IMG/VR virus record: IMGVR_UViG_3300042453_003743
Span: 1-64,000 of that record
Source: a virus
DNA length: 64,000 nucleotides
Strand: one strand, 5' to 3'
The notes beneath the pieces were generated by a model that ran no database searches, was not told the origin of the DNA, and worked only from the letters and a program-made list of their open reading frames with translations. Shown here piece after piece: positions 36,924 to 45,924 of this stretch. Position 1 is the stretch's first letter; every line of letters begins with the position of its first letter. The position numbers were made by a program, and so were the translations under genes.

Positions 36924-36934
36924 AAATTTGTTAT

Positions 36935-37933
36935 TTAGACCTTCTTGTTAAGTCTTCCAATCGCTCCAACATAATTTTCTACTAAAGTTGTTGGAGTTTG
37001 TTTTACGGTAGCAAATGTTTGTTCTGGTTGAACTGTTTTTGCTGGGTTTGATACTTTTCCTGAATTGATATAATTTTCACGAATTGCAACTAATTTTTCT
37101 TTGTATTCTTCTGGGGTTTCGAAAGAAACGCTTTCCATCAAAGATTGTAGTTTTGCAATTTGTGTGTCAGCAAGATCTCTTGTTTCTGCGACAAAAATCC
37201 CAGCACACTCAGTCAACGAAACTTCTTTTTTCAATTCAATGTTGGTATTGACAGCTTCATTCAACTTGTCTTGTAGTTCTCTATTTTGTCCGTAGAGTTC
37301 ATCAAGGACATTATATTTTTCTGCTGGTACATCAATGTAGTGATTTTCAAAAAGATTTTTTAGACCATTAATAAAGTTTTCTGCAATTTGTGTTTTAATG
37401 CCTTGTTCAACGGCAACAACATTGTCTTGCATCCATTCTTCTACAACGTAGTCTAGATAATCGTCAACCTTTTCAACCAAAGCTTCAGTTAGATTATCAA
37501 GATATTCTTTAACATTTTGATCAACGCCTTCAGCAATTACATTCATGTTCTTTTGAACACGATCTGAAACAGCGGCTTCAAAAATTCCTTCAAGCTTGAT
37601 GACAAGCTCTTCGCTTGCATTTTCTTCACCGAGAAGACCTACGAGAGCATCTCTAAATTCTGCGCGAGCTTGCTCTTGCATTTCTTCTTCCCCCTCCTCT
37701 GTTTCTTCTGTTTCTTCTGTTTCTTCTGAGTTTTGTGCAGTTTTTCCTGCAACAGAGTTTGGGACAACAGGTGCGGGGACTGGTGTTGTGGCTGGTGCTG
37801 CAGAAACAACTGGTGTTGCTGTCATAGAACCCTTGCCGGTTGCGTCGAAGTCTGGTTTTCCATCTGAAACAGCTCCCAAGCCCATGGCTTGTGCTACGGC
37901 TTCAGAAATTGTTTTTTTGTTTGTGTTTTTCAT
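36935..37933 (-). CDS. gp22: Prohead core scaffold protein gp22
   Basis: A 332-residue scaffold between gp21 and gp23. The N-terminus (ISEAVAQAMGLG) is followed by a Pro/Ala/Val linker, a strongly acidic EETEETEETEEGEEEM stretch near residue 75, and a long helical region of acidic and Lys-rich coils (EELVIKLEGIFEAAVSDRVQ, EALVEKVDDYLDYVVEEWMQDN). The C-terminus (LVENYVGAIGRLNKK) is the conserved end of the family. It shapes the prohead and is then degraded by gp21. Perfect late promoter upstream, with AAAGGA at 37944-37949. Confidence 0.9.
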   Translation of the reverse strand: MKNTNKKTISEAVAQAMGLGAVSDGKPDFDATGKGSMTATPVVSAAPATTPVPAPVVPNSVAGKTAQNSEETEETEETEEGEEEMQEQARAEFRDALVGLLGEENASEELVIKLEGIFEAAVSDRVQKNMNVIAEGVDQNVKEYLDNLTEALVEKVDDYLDYVVEEWMQDNVVAVEQGIKTQIAENFINGLKNLFENHYIDVPAEKYNVLDELYGQNRELQDKLNEAVNTNIELKKEVSLTECAGIFVAETRDLADTQIAKLQSLMESVSFETPEEYKEKLVAIRENYINSGKVSNPAKTVQPEQTFATVKQTPTTLVENYVGAIGRLNKKV

Positions 37934-37959
37934 AAAAAAAGAATCCTTTTAGTGTAAAA

Positions 37960-37967
37960 TATTTATA
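37960..37967 (-). promoter_or_regulatory. Late promoter TATAAATA for gp22
   Basis: Perfect TATAAATA, 26 nt before the gp22 ATG with a Shine-Dalgarno between. A good internal standard for normal late promoter spacing in this genome. Confidence 0.75.
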
Positions 37968-37978
37968 ATAAATTAAAT

Positions 37979-38647
37979 TTATGGTGTTCTGCTTCTAGCC
38001 GACCCAGTTCCAGAAGATGTAGCATCTTCTGGATTCAGTGGCATAATTTTTGGTGATTTGGGAATGGAAAATGATTTTTTTCCTGAACCTTGCATTATAT
38101 CTGAAATATTTCTAGCACCAATTTGACTCAACTCTTGATTTACAAAATCATAACCAGAAATAGTTTTAAGCTGACCCATCAACGTACCCATGAATGCACC
38201 ACCTAAACTTTCACCAAATTTTCCAGCAAGATTTTTTCCAAACTGGCTAACAGCACCACCAAGACCAGGACCAAACATACTCAACAAACCACCTGCAGCA
38301 TACATGCCCAGAGCTTTCTTTAAATCGTCAGCTTCAGTAGCCCCAAACATTATACTTGAATCTTTTTTAGATTTTGAAGGCGCACCCATTCCACCACCAC
38401 CCTTCACACCACCAAAACCAGTTTTTGTCGATTTTGATGGATCTGCTGGTTTTGCCGAACCTGTTGAAGAGGGGGGGGCCGAAGCCGTGGCTCCCGGTGC
38501 AGTAGCTTCACCCAAATAATGATTTTCTGGAAAAAGAATACAATAACGACTCATATTGTTTCTGGGGCCATTATCTTTTTTAATTGCCTCGGAAAGAGTA
38601 TGTTGTAAATATTGTTTTTCTTCGTTTCCTAAAAAATTATTTTTCAT
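37979..38647 (-). CDS. Unknown head-operon protein with Gly-rich hydrophobic segment (222 aa)
   Basis: Not recognised. The helical start (NNFLGNEEKQYLQHTLSEAIKKDNG) is followed by a low-complexity Ala/Pro/Ser/Lys/Gly linker (residues about 45-100). Next comes a Gly/Ala/Phe-rich amphipathic stretch (YAAGGLLSMFGPGLGGAVSQF, then AGKFGESLGGAFMGTLMGQL) that looks able to meet a membrane, then a basic tail. Its position between the protease gp21 and the scaffold gp22 suggests a prohead core, internal or injected protein. The start overlaps the gp21 stop (ATGA). Function is open. Confidence 0.6.
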   Translation of the reverse strand: MKNNFLGNEEKQYLQHTLSEAIKKDNGPRNNMSRYCILFPENHYLGEATAPGATASAPPSSTGSAKPADPSKSTKTGFGGVKGGGGMGAPSKSKKDSSIMFGATEADDLKKALGMYAAGGLLSMFGPGLGGAVSQFGKNLAGKFGESLGGAFMGTLMGQLKTISGYDFVNQELSQIGARNISDIMQGSGKKSFSIPKSPKIMPLNPEDATSSGTGSARSRTP

Positions 38648-39288
38648 AGATTTTTAAAATAATTTTCAAATATTTTTGTAATATTTTTGTTTAAATTGCG
38701 AGAAGATGAATTTTTAATTAATTTTTTAGATTCTTCATGCATTCTTTCTGACCAAATTCCATTATTAAAAATCCACTCCCTGCCTTCCATGATTCCATTT
38801 ACAAATGCGTTTGGTGCAGAAGGATCAGCGACAATATCGATTGCTGCCAACATAAAATCTTCTTGTACTTCTTGATAGCCATTTTTTGATTTGAGAGAAC
38901 CCATACCCCGCGTAGAAACTCCAAGTTGAGCGCCCTCATCAATGAGATTTTTTACAATTTTTCCCATTGGTGTATCTAAAACTTTTGCTCTACCGATTAT
39001 GTTATTTCCGTCCTCATGTAATTCTTTTACAATGTGTGAAACTCTATCAAGATTAACTGTTGGACCAGATGGGTGGTTCAACTCTCCCAGTGCACGGCCT
39101 TTGTCTACATACTCCGAAATATATCTTTTACATTCTTTTATTAAAGTATTTTGCGGATAGATGCGACCGTTTCTATTTTTTACACCACTTTGCATAAAAA
39201 TACCGTCGATATAATAATTTTTATCGCCGTTTCCCACATTTTCTTTAATATATTTTACGTCTTCAGTTAGTTCTGTTATCAGTTTCAT
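38644..39288 (-). CDS. gp21: Prohead protease gp21
   Basis: A 214-residue herpesvirus-type maturation protease. It has YIDGIFMQSGVKNRNGRIYP near the start, the catalytic His in GELNHPSG (H72) and the catalytic Ser in LGVSTRGMG (S125), followed by IDIVADPSAPNAFVNG. It sits inside the prohead, activates itself and cuts gp22, gp23 and other core proteins. Overlaps the small core gene upstream by 26 nt. Catalytic residues intact. Confidence 0.95.
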   Translation of the reverse strand: MKLITELTEDVKYIKENVGNGDKNYYIDGIFMQSGVKNRNGRIYPQNTLIKECKRYISEYVDKGRALGELNHPSGPTVNLDRVSHIVKELHEDGNNIIGRAKVLDTPMGKIVKNLIDEGAQLGVSTRGMGSLKSKNGYQEVQEDFMLAAIDIVADPSAPNAFVNGIMEGREWIFNNGIWSERMHEESKKLIKNSSSRNLNKNITKIFENYFKNL

Positions 39289-39445
39289 TTGATTTGCTTT
39301 GGAAAATGGTTTTTGAAATTTCTTTATATTTTGTCTCTAACTTGTGACCAATTTTTTCATATAAAACTTTTGATGTTTTATCTTTGAATTCAATGGCATT
39401 TTCTTCGATTGCTGTTTTTAGCATGTTTCTAATTTCGTTTTTCAT
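39263..39445 (-). CDS. Small prohead-core-type protein (60 aa)
   Basis: A 60-residue, charged, helical protein (NEIRNMLKTAIEENAIEFKDKTSKVLYEKIGHKLETKYKEI). In T4 the order 20-67-68-21 places small core proteins here, and T4-like marine phages have similar short helical proteins in the same spot. No residue-level identity to gp67 or gp68 is claimed. It overlaps both neighbours, which supports translation. Confidence 0.65.
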   Translation of the reverse strand: MKNEIRNMLKTAIEENAIEFKDKTSKVLYEKIGHKLETKYKEISKTIFQSKSNETDNRTN

Positions 39446-39855
39446 ATAATTCCTTTTGCTTGTTCAGAAAATTTTAAATGCTCTTTAAAAATTTCTGGAG
39501 TATCAAATATTTTTTCTGCCATTTTTTTTCTGTTTTCTGGATTCAAAGATTCAAACAAGTTAATTAAATTTTTGATATCTTTGTTGCTAATATTTATATT
39601 CATTCCATTTTTAAACGTATATTTTCCATTTTCAAAATTTTTAACAAAATTTACAAACTCTTGAATGTTTGAATTTGTTTCTGTAACTGATTTGGATAGC
39701 AACAATTTTTGTTGAACTTCTTGTTTTGCTTCCTTTAATGATTCATTCAATTTGAATGTGATTGTATCAATCACATTGTGTTTAAAGTATTCTTCATCTT
39801 CATGCAGAAGGCCATTTATGCCTCGCTTTAACAGAACTTGACTTATTTCTTTCAT
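39442..39855 (-). CDS. Prohead-core-type protein (137 aa)
   Basis: Helical, charged 137-residue protein starting KEISQVLLKRGINGLLHEDEEYFKHNVIDTITFKLNESLKEAKQEVQQKL. It follows the portal gene with a 4-nt overlap and precedes the 60-aa gene, the position of T4 core genes 67/68. A likely component of the scaffold core or initiator, inferred from context. No catalytic motif. Confidence 0.65.
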   Translation of the reverse strand: MKEISQVLLKRGINGLLHEDEEYFKHNVIDTITFKLNESLKEAKQEVQQKLLLSKSVTETNSNIQEFVNFVKNFENGKYTFKNGMNINISNKDIKNLINLFESLNPENRKKMAEKIFDTPEIFKEHLKFSEQAKGII

Positions 39856-41402
39856 TGTTGTTCCTGTTGTTGGTTTGCCTGCATCATTGCTGCCATTTGT
39901 TCTTGTCGTATTCTTTCTCTGTCAACTTCCATTTCTTTGTCCATTTTTTTCATTTCTTCTTCGCTTTGTCTCAATACATTTTTTCTGATGTATTCAGTTG
40001 AAAAATATTTGCCAATGTAAGGATCAACAAATGAAAGCATCTTCAATCTCTCAGCCAATATTTCAGCTTCTTTTAAATCCCAGAAGTAATTGTCAGTATT
40101 AAAAATTACTATAATTTTTGACTTTAAATCGTGCCAGTCATCATCAGTCATAACTCCCTTCAGGAGCAGCTGAACTCTTAGTGTATCTAAAAATAGCTTT
40201 GTGAATTGGTGACGAAGTCGTTCAATAAATTTATAAAATTTAATTTCTTCTCGACTTATTTCAGTGCTTCTGCCTAAATTAAATCCAGTAGAATCGGAAG
40301 TAAGTCGGCTTATTGGAACGTTGAGAGCGTTTAATAATTTTTTCTTAAAAAATTCTACGTCTTCAATTTGAGACATTGCTTGCCCACCCGGCAAGGTGCT
40401 AATTTCAGTTCCTCTTGAACCCTCTCTGCGCGGCAACCAATAGTCTTCCAAAATTGAAAGATGGTTTCTTTCATCGCGAACTTCTCCAGTTGCTTGATTG
40501 TAAACCAATTTATTGCGGAATCGGCTCATCATATCCCGCATGTATTGTTCGGCTTTTTGTTTGGGTAATTGACCCACGTCAACGTAAAATACTCTTCTTT
40601 CGGGAGCTCTAGCGACCCTATAAACAAGAAGAGCATCTTCCAACTGACGTAACATGTTTAATGGACGAATTGCTTTATGTAAATAACCCAAAACACGTTT
40701 GGTATTCAAATCAAGCAAACCGGAAGGAACATAAACAACGCTATCCAAAGATAACTGCAATCCATTTGGACCAGTCATCATGTAAGTCTCTTTATCTGTA
40801 TTTGTATACTGATAATATTCTTCTATTTCCTTGATAAGAGAAACAGACTGCCCTTCGACTCGTTCCATTTCTTTTTTGATCTTTCTAACTTTTTTAATTT
40901 TTAGAGGATCGATGGGAATTATTTCTTTAATACCGTCTGTTGGAAGATCTTTATCAATTACAATATTATAATAAATTTTTGAATCAATATACCATCTTCT
41001 AAAAATTTCATATGACTTTGAATTAAAATCCATCAAATGTAAAATATTTTCAAATTCTTTGTATATTTTTACTTTTATATTTTCAGATATTGGTAAATTT
41101 GTTAAATCTATTTTAACAGGTTTTCTGTCAATTCCAGAAACAATTGCAGCATTAACTATTTCATCGACAGCATTATCAACTTCTGGATAAACAGACATAT
41201 TTCTATATTGTATTACCGAAGAATTTTCATCTCTTAAATTTGAAGCATAGTCAAGAGCAGTTCCAAAAAACCCTCCAGCTTCTACAGTAACAGTTCCATC
41301 AAATAATTCTGGTGCGGCAAATGCTTGTAATGCTTTTTTTTGTGCATTTTCTTTTTTCTTAGATTCTGCACCAAACTGAAATCCAAAAGCTTCAATTTCC
41401 AT
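39852..41402 (-). CDS. gp20: Portal vertex protein gp20
   Basis: 516 residues (T4: 524). Characteristic blocks are RDENSSVIQYRNMSVYPEVDNAVDEIVNAAIV, LDLNTKRVLGYLHKAIRPLNMLRQLEDALLVYRVARAPERRVFYVDVGQLPKQKAEQYM and SRLTSDSTGFNLGRSTEISREEIKFYKFI. It forms the 12-mer ring through which DNA enters and leaves. The Gln-rich C-terminus is typical. It has an AAAGGA site 10 nt upstream. No late promoter close by, so it is likely read from gp18-gp19. Confidence 0.97.
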   Translation of the reverse strand: MEIEAFGFQFGAESKKKENAQKKALQAFAAPELFDGTVTVEAGGFFGTALDYASNLRDENSSVIQYRNMSVYPEVDNAVDEIVNAAIVSGIDRKPVKIDLTNLPISENIKVKIYKEFENILHLMDFNSKSYEIFRRWYIDSKIYYNIVIDKDLPTDGIKEIIPIDPLKIKKVRKIKKEMERVEGQSVSLIKEIEEYYQYTNTDKETYMMTGPNGLQLSLDSVVYVPSGLLDLNTKRVLGYLHKAIRPLNMLRQLEDALLVYRVARAPERRVFYVDVGQLPKQKAEQYMRDMMSRFRNKLVYNQATGEVRDERNHLSILEDYWLPRREGSRGTEISTLPGGQAMSQIEDVEFFKKKLLNALNVPISRLTSDSTGFNLGRSTEISREEIKFYKFIERLRHQFTKLFLDTLRVQLLLKGVMTDDDWHDLKSKIIVIFNTDNYFWDLKEAEILAERLKMLSFVDPYIGKYFSTEYIRKNVLRQSEEEMKKMDKEMEVDRERIRQEQMAAMMQANQQQEQQ

Positions 41403-41416
41403 AATAAAAATATCCT

Positions 41417-41968
41417 TTAAGTTAATGGCGTCAATCGATCATCATCACCACCAGCAAACAATTCAATATAATCATACACAATGATGACGTTAAAAGTATT
41501 TAACAAATTGTTTGAAGACATGTTTAATGCCAAGGGATCAATAGATGTTGGCCAGCAGCCATGCATTCTAAATTGTTTTAGCGGCTCTCCCTGATCATTT
41601 ATGTTGAGGTGTTTTACAGTCCAGTTGTCGGCTTTGTAAGACTGGGTTGTATTTAAAATAGAAGATTTGTTGGTATTGTGTTCGTTGATTATATTTTGCC
41701 ATGTGTGAAACATTGACCACAAATTTTTTCCCTGCCCCGTATCATCCAAAATACTAAATGACCACGTAGAATATTGTTTTTCTCCGGGATAATAATATTT
41801 TCTTCCAAAATGTGAGTATTCAATCGTAGTTGAAGAGAGCTGTGGTATTTGTGTTGATCTTACGTGAAATTTAGTAAAAGCCCCCCCACCGGGTATTGTT
41901 CCTGTGATTTCAAACCTATTGGCCCTTGTTCCACCACTAAAGTTTGTTTTAAATTCATTTAAACTCAT
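41417..41968 (-). CDS. gp19: Tail tube protein gp19, copy 1 (183 aa)
   Basis: Tail-tube family: EFKTNFSGGTRANRFEITGTIPGG, FHVRSTQIPQLSSTTIEYSHFGRKYYYPGEKQYSTWSFSILDD, WTVKHLNINDQGEPLKQFRMHGCWPT. Rings of this protein form the inner tube of the contractile tail. Length is near T4 gp19 (163). It is the second of two adjacent homologous tube genes, starting 4 nt inside the end of the other. Which copy is the main tube subunit is not decided. Confidence 0.88.
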   Translation of the reverse strand: MSLNEFKTNFSGGTRANRFEITGTIPGGGAFTKFHVRSTQIPQLSSTTIEYSHFGRKYYYPGEKQYSTWSFSILDDTGQGKNLWSMFHTWQNIINEHNTNKSSILNTTQSYKADNWTVKHLNINDQGEPLKQFRMHGCWPTSIDPLALNMSSNNLLNTFNVIIVYDYIELFAGGDDDRLTPLT

Positions 41969-42513
41969 AATGAAGCTCCATTATTGATCCCTGAAGTTAT
42001 TTCCATATGGTCATAAGTCAAAGACACGTTAAAAGCTACAAAATTAGTTTCGCCCATGTTTAAATTTATGTCACCCACAACGTTTGGCCAACATTTAAAC
42101 AAATTAATTTGTCTTATAGGTGTTCCATTCAAATCAAGTTGTTTAATTGTCCAAGTTGTTTGAAGAGACGCATAAGCATAATCGTTGTTTAACACTTTGT
42201 GTGAATAGTGTCCATCCAAAGATTCTTTCCACTTGTTAAAGCACCTCCAAAGACTAGTTGTATCGCCGTCATCATAGACACCAACAATCCATGGTTCGTA
42301 TGTTCTATCTCCAGCATAAGTTATAGTTCTTCCTCTGTAAGGAATTCCTATAGTATTAATTTTTGCTCTTGGCAAAGAAGCGGATACAATTTTAAATTTT
42401 AAATGGTTTGCTGGTGGTGAGATGCCTGTTGGCCAAACAGCTGAAACTTCAAATCTGTTAGGACGACTACCACCATTAAATTGATTTTTAAAATTTACTA
42501 GAGAATTGCTCAT
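41965..42513 (-). CDS. gp19: Tail tube protein gp19, copy 2 (182 aa)
   Basis: Parallel block order to the neighbouring tube gene: NFKNQFNGGSRPNRFEVSAVWPTG, IPYRGRTITYAGDRTYEPWIVGVYDDGD, WTIKQLDLNGTPIRQINLFKCWPNVVGDI. The two are clear paralogues that have diverged strongly. It follows the sheath gene directly, the usual position of gene 19. It could be the main tube subunit or a specialised ring. One-base overlap with the gp18 stop. Confidence 0.88.
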   Translation of the reverse strand: MSNSLVNFKNQFNGGSRPNRFEVSAVWPTGISPPANHLKFKIVSASLPRAKINTIGIPYRGRTITYAGDRTYEPWIVGVYDDGDTTSLWRCFNKWKESLDGHYSHKVLNNDYAYASLQTTWTIKQLDLNGTPIRQINLFKCWPNVVGDINLNMGETNFVAFNVSLTYDHMEITSGINNGASL

Positions 42514-43802
42514 TATTGTGTAAGATTAACGTCGATGGTAAAGGATTCTACGCCCAGAATTGGTTTAATGATTACTTTAATGTTTAATGTAGCAGAATAA
42601 TCAGTATTGTTTGAAGAATCGCATATAATTTGCGTAGCATCGGTTTGCAAATACGAATTATATGCTTCAAGAGTGGTTGTTATTTCTGATGTTACTGCTT
42701 GGCGAGTTGTGGCAGTGTTGACATCAAAAGAATACTTCAATCCAATATCAGTTATTTTCTTAGTCAAATCAATTTTCATTTTTGCTGGACCAATTCTATC
42801 TGAAACTGTTACTGTGGTTCCAGAAGTAGCGCCAACAAGGTCTGAACCCAAAAATCTTGGTGTGTGAACAACAAAGAAGTTTACTCTTGCATTTCTTAGA
42901 GTATTTTTAGTGGAGCTAGACCACTCAACAGCCTCATTTATAGTTCCATTGATGGCGATTGCTCTGTCCAAGCCACCAATGGTCAAAAACTGCTCACCAC
43001 GATCTTTAGCTCTTGCACAGAACCCTGCTATATCAGCAGTGGTGTTTATTCTGTATGTAAATGTACCATTTTCGTAAAGAGAACTAATATTGTAGTTTGA
43101 ATCAATTGTTGACTGGGTTTTTGTACCGTATATATTAAATATTCTCTTCCCATAATCACCAGCAAGACTTGCACCCGGAGCCAAACTTCCAAAATTTTGC
43201 ATGGTTTGTGACGCACCTGTTACTCCAGATGTTGCCTGTGTTGGGAAGATTCCTAAAGTATTTGTTTGCGTATCTAGCCATGCAGCCAAAGAAGATTCTG
43301 CATTTTTTGCAATAACAACATCAAGATATTTTCCAGTTTGATTCTGATATTCAGAAAGACCAGCAGTTTCTCCGGCCAAGATCAGCGTACCACCGTAAGC
43401 CAAATAGTTTATGCAGTGAATAAAATCTAAACCAACTACTGTTGCGCTTACTTCACTACCAATATTTGTAAAAATTGCAGAAGTTGCGCCAGTCAAAGAT
43501 GAAATCAAACAATTTGTAATTCCAGAAAGCTTATTAAGATCGTTTACCAACTCACCAGGATTTGTGTAAACAATGTATTTGTCGGTAGTAAAACCCTTTG
43601 CAGGATTAAAAAAGTTAGTATTTCCTCTTGAATAAATGAGCCAACCAAAAAGACCACCGGGATCCAAAATTACTCCACCGGTGCTACTACCAAAAGAAAC
43701 TCCCTTGAACGTGGAGCCAGCTAGAATACCAGCTAAAAACTCTGTTCCAATTGTTTGTTTTGTATAATGACTTGGATTTATAAAGGAACTTAGTGATGCC
43801 AT
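42513..43802 (-). CDS. gp18: Short tail sheath protein gp18 (429 aa)
   Basis: Located between terminase gp17 and tube gp19, the fixed place of the sheath. The C-terminal part (IGPAKMKIDLTKKITDIGLKYSFDVNTATTRQAVTSEITTTLEAYNSYLQ) has the conserved sheath domain that links neighbouring subunits. At 429 residues it is much shorter than T4 gp18 (659) and lacks room for the exposed protease-resistant domains. The late promoter TCTAAATA at 43825-43832 with AAAGG ribosome-binding site starts this unit. Confidence 0.85.
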   Translation of the reverse strand: MASLSSFINPSHYTKQTIGTEFLAGILAGSTFKGVSFGSSTGGVILDPGGLFGWLIYSRGNTNFFNPAKGFTTDKYIVYTNPGELVNDLNKLSGITNCLISSLTGATSAIFTNIGSEVSATVVGLDFIHCINYLAYGGTLILAGETAGLSEYQNQTGKYLDVVIAKNAESSLAAWLDTQTNTLGIFPTQATSGVTGASQTMQNFGSLAPGASLAGDYGKRIFNIYGTKTQSTIDSNYNISSLYENGTFTYRINTTADIAGFCARAKDRGEQFLTIGGLDRAIAINGTINEAVEWSSSTKNTLRNARVNFFVVHTPRFLGSDLVGATSGTTVTVSDRIGPAKMKIDLTKKITDIGLKYSFDVNTATTRQAVTSEITTTLEAYNSYLQTDATQIICDSSNNTDYSATLNIKVIIKPILGVESFTIDVNLTQ

Positions 43803-43824
43803 CGATTATGCCTTTTCTATGTAA

Positions 43825-43832
43825 TATTTAGA
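43825..43832 (-). promoter_or_regulatory. Late promoter (TCTAAATA) for gp18
   Basis: TCTAAATA on the minus strand, 22 nt before the gp18 ATG, just after the gp17 stop, with AAAAGG between. Normal-leader class. Confidence 0.6.
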
Positions 43833-43835
43833 AAA

Positions 43836-45491
43836 TTAAGTAGGACGCCACACAACACCATCGCTAACAAAATCTTGATCATCATCAAAATTTTCATTAT
43901 TTAACATAAACAATGTGTTATCATCTTCTGGTTTTTTTGCTTCTTCGTAATTAAATTTAGCATTTTCAATTAAATCTGCATAATACTCTTGCCTGCAGAG
44001 CCAAGCAAAAAAGACAAGAGTCATAACCAAATCATCATTGTGGCCTTCGTCGGCCTTATACGTATTTGATTTTGAAACAAATGTCATCAATTCCTGAATA
44101 ATTCTTTCATCGTTTACTAAAATTTTATCTTCTTCGATGAGTCTTTTTAAAATGGCACATCCCAATTTTTTGGTTTGAGCTGTAGTTCTTATACCCATTT
44201 CACTTTTGCCGCTAGCAAAACCCTGAGATAAAATTTGTCCTTTTCTGCCCATAATTTTTGTCATCAACACGTTTTCATATTCCAAATCATTATAAAGTAT
44301 AGAAGAAACTTGACCGCCTATGTCATTTGTTTCAACCAATATGTAAGCATTATTATATTTTTCTCCAACTTTTTTTAGTACTGTTGGAAAGTTGAATGGA
44401 CTTATAGTATTATTTTTATATGTGCATACTACTTTATATGGAGCAGCAGTCCCATCGATAACAGTGAAGGCAGAATAATCAGACCCCTGACCTCTCGACA
44501 CATCTGCCATTATAAAATAAATTTTATTTTTATCTGGCTGTTCAAAAACTCTTAATCCTTCTTTGTCCTCTTCTAAAAATTCTTCCGATGCAAGAACACT
44601 GAGTTTGCTTGAAGATATTAAAGTATTTGATGATCCCAAAAAATTGCAACCATACTCTTGTTCAAATTGGTCTGGGCTGGTGTTTGCAATCTGTTCTTCT
44701 GCCCAAATGTCATCTCTTAATTTTGGTGCTCCTGGACTTATTGGCGTTTCTCTCCAGCTGACTTCAACTGGTATAAATTTATTTTTTAACTTGTGGCCAT
44801 CCGGTCTTTTTGCATCAACCCAAAGTTTATGAAAATGATTCATACCATTTGGAGTTGATACGATGATCAATTTTGTAGTAGTACCAGCAGATATTGTTGG
44901 ATAGGTTGATGTATAAAATTCTTCGGCCAAGTGGCTTGCCAAGAAGGCATACTCGTCAAGGAGCAGTAAGTTGTAAGAACCTCCACGAATGGCTGTTGAG
45001 GACGTTGCATCACACATGACTCTAGAGCCGTTTTCTAGCTTAAAGCTCGTCTTATTCCATTCTACAACTCCCTGTTGTAAAAAATGGGGTAGGTTCTCAT
45101 ATGCTAATTGTAATTTTGAAAAAAGCTCTTCTTTTGCAGTTTTTAATCTGTTTGCTAAAATTGCAACATTTACACTTTGATTAAATGTTATGTAATGGCA
45201 TATGTAACTGGTTACGCATGTTGATTTTCCACATTGACGTGGCCATTTAGAAATTACAAATCTGTTTTGATCTATTGCGTTTATAAATTTTTTTTGATAT
45301 GGATATAAATCAAACGGAACTATTCCTCGATCCAATGTTTTTACTTTTACATACTTTTCACAAAAATAAACAGGGTCTTTTGCACATTTTATATATTCTT
45401 CTAGTTGCTCTTTTGTATATTGTAATTCGACTCCTGGTAATTTTAAATTTGGGTTATTTCGATAACCCTGTATTTCATTCCCTTTTTTCAT
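43836..45491 (-). CDS. gp17: Terminase large subunit gp17
   Basis: 551 residues: packaging ATPase with Walker A SKWPRQCGKST (81-91), Walker B NLLLLDE (174-180), coupling motif VSTPNG (211-216), then an RNase H-like nuclease with its first Asp in FIMADVSRGQGSDYSAF (D330, D338) and a later acidic VETNDIGG. It cuts concatemers and pumps DNA through gp20. Slightly shorter than T4 (610). Overlaps gp16 by 17 nt. Confidence 0.97.
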   Translation of the reverse strand: MKKGNEIQGYRNNPNLKLPGVELQYTKEQLEEYIKCAKDPVYFCEKYVKVKTLDRGIVPFDLYPYQKKFINAIDQNRFVISKWPRQCGKSTCVTSYICHYITFNQSVNVAILANRLKTAKEELFSKLQLAYENLPHFLQQGVVEWNKTSFKLENGSRVMCDATSSTAIRGGSYNLLLLDEYAFLASHLAEEFYTSTYPTISAGTTTKLIIVSTPNGMNHFHKLWVDAKRPDGHKLKNKFIPVEVSWRETPISPGAPKLRDDIWAEEQIANTSPDQFEQEYGCNFLGSSNTLISSSKLSVLASEEFLEEDKEGLRVFEQPDKNKIYFIMADVSRGQGSDYSAFTVIDGTAAPYKVVCTYKNNTISPFNFPTVLKKVGEKYNNAYILVETNDIGGQVSSILYNDLEYENVLMTKIMGRKGQILSQGFASGKSEMGIRTTAQTKKLGCAILKRLIEEDKILVNDERIIQELMTFVSKSNTYKADEGHNDDLVMTLVFFAWLCRQEYYADLIENAKFNYEEAKKPEDDNTLFMLNNENFDDDQDFVSDGVVWRPT

Positions 45492-45924
45492 CTTGGATCA
45501 CCTCAGCATCAACAACATCTTTATTGGTGCTTCTTTCTTTGTTCAACAAGTTTTGAAGATCTTTTGTCGAACCAACAAAAACTGAATTGTTTGTTTGTTT
45601 TATTTCTACTTTTGAACTAGTAGTATCTTTTGCTTTTTTATGTACATCTAAAACATTATTATTTAAATCTGCCATCGTTTTGAGTAATATGGCAACCACC
45701 TCAAATGCCCTTGGGCTATCGGATTCGGTTGCAACTTTTAGTGCACTTTCAAGAGCAACACTACCCGTTCCAATTAAATTTTTTAAATTTTCTTGAACCA
45801 ATTTATAATCTTTATCAAAATTTCCAGAATCAAATGTGCCACCCTGTATGGGTTTTTCTGAGGCTGGTAGTTTTGTTTCTGGTATAGAAAAAAATTGTGC
45901 TAAATTTTTATTAATATGCATCAC
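45475..45924 (-). CDS. gp16: Terminase small subunit gp16
   Basis: 149 residues, helical: LVQENLKNLIGTGSVALESALKVATESDSPRAFEVVAILLKTMADLNNNVLDVHKKAKD is the central helical region of the gp16 family, which forms rings and regulates gp17 at DNA ends. T4 gp16 is 164 aa. Starts with tandem ATG codons inside the end of gp15 and ends inside gp17. No problem residues seen. Confidence 0.9.
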   Translation of the reverse strand: MMHINKNLAQFFSIPETKLPASEKPIQGGTFDSGNFDKDYKLVQENLKNLIGTGSVALESALKVATESDSPRAFEVVAILLKTMADLNNNVLDVHKKAKDTTSSKVEIKQTNNSVFVGSTKDLQNLLNKERSTNKDVVDAEVIQDEKRE

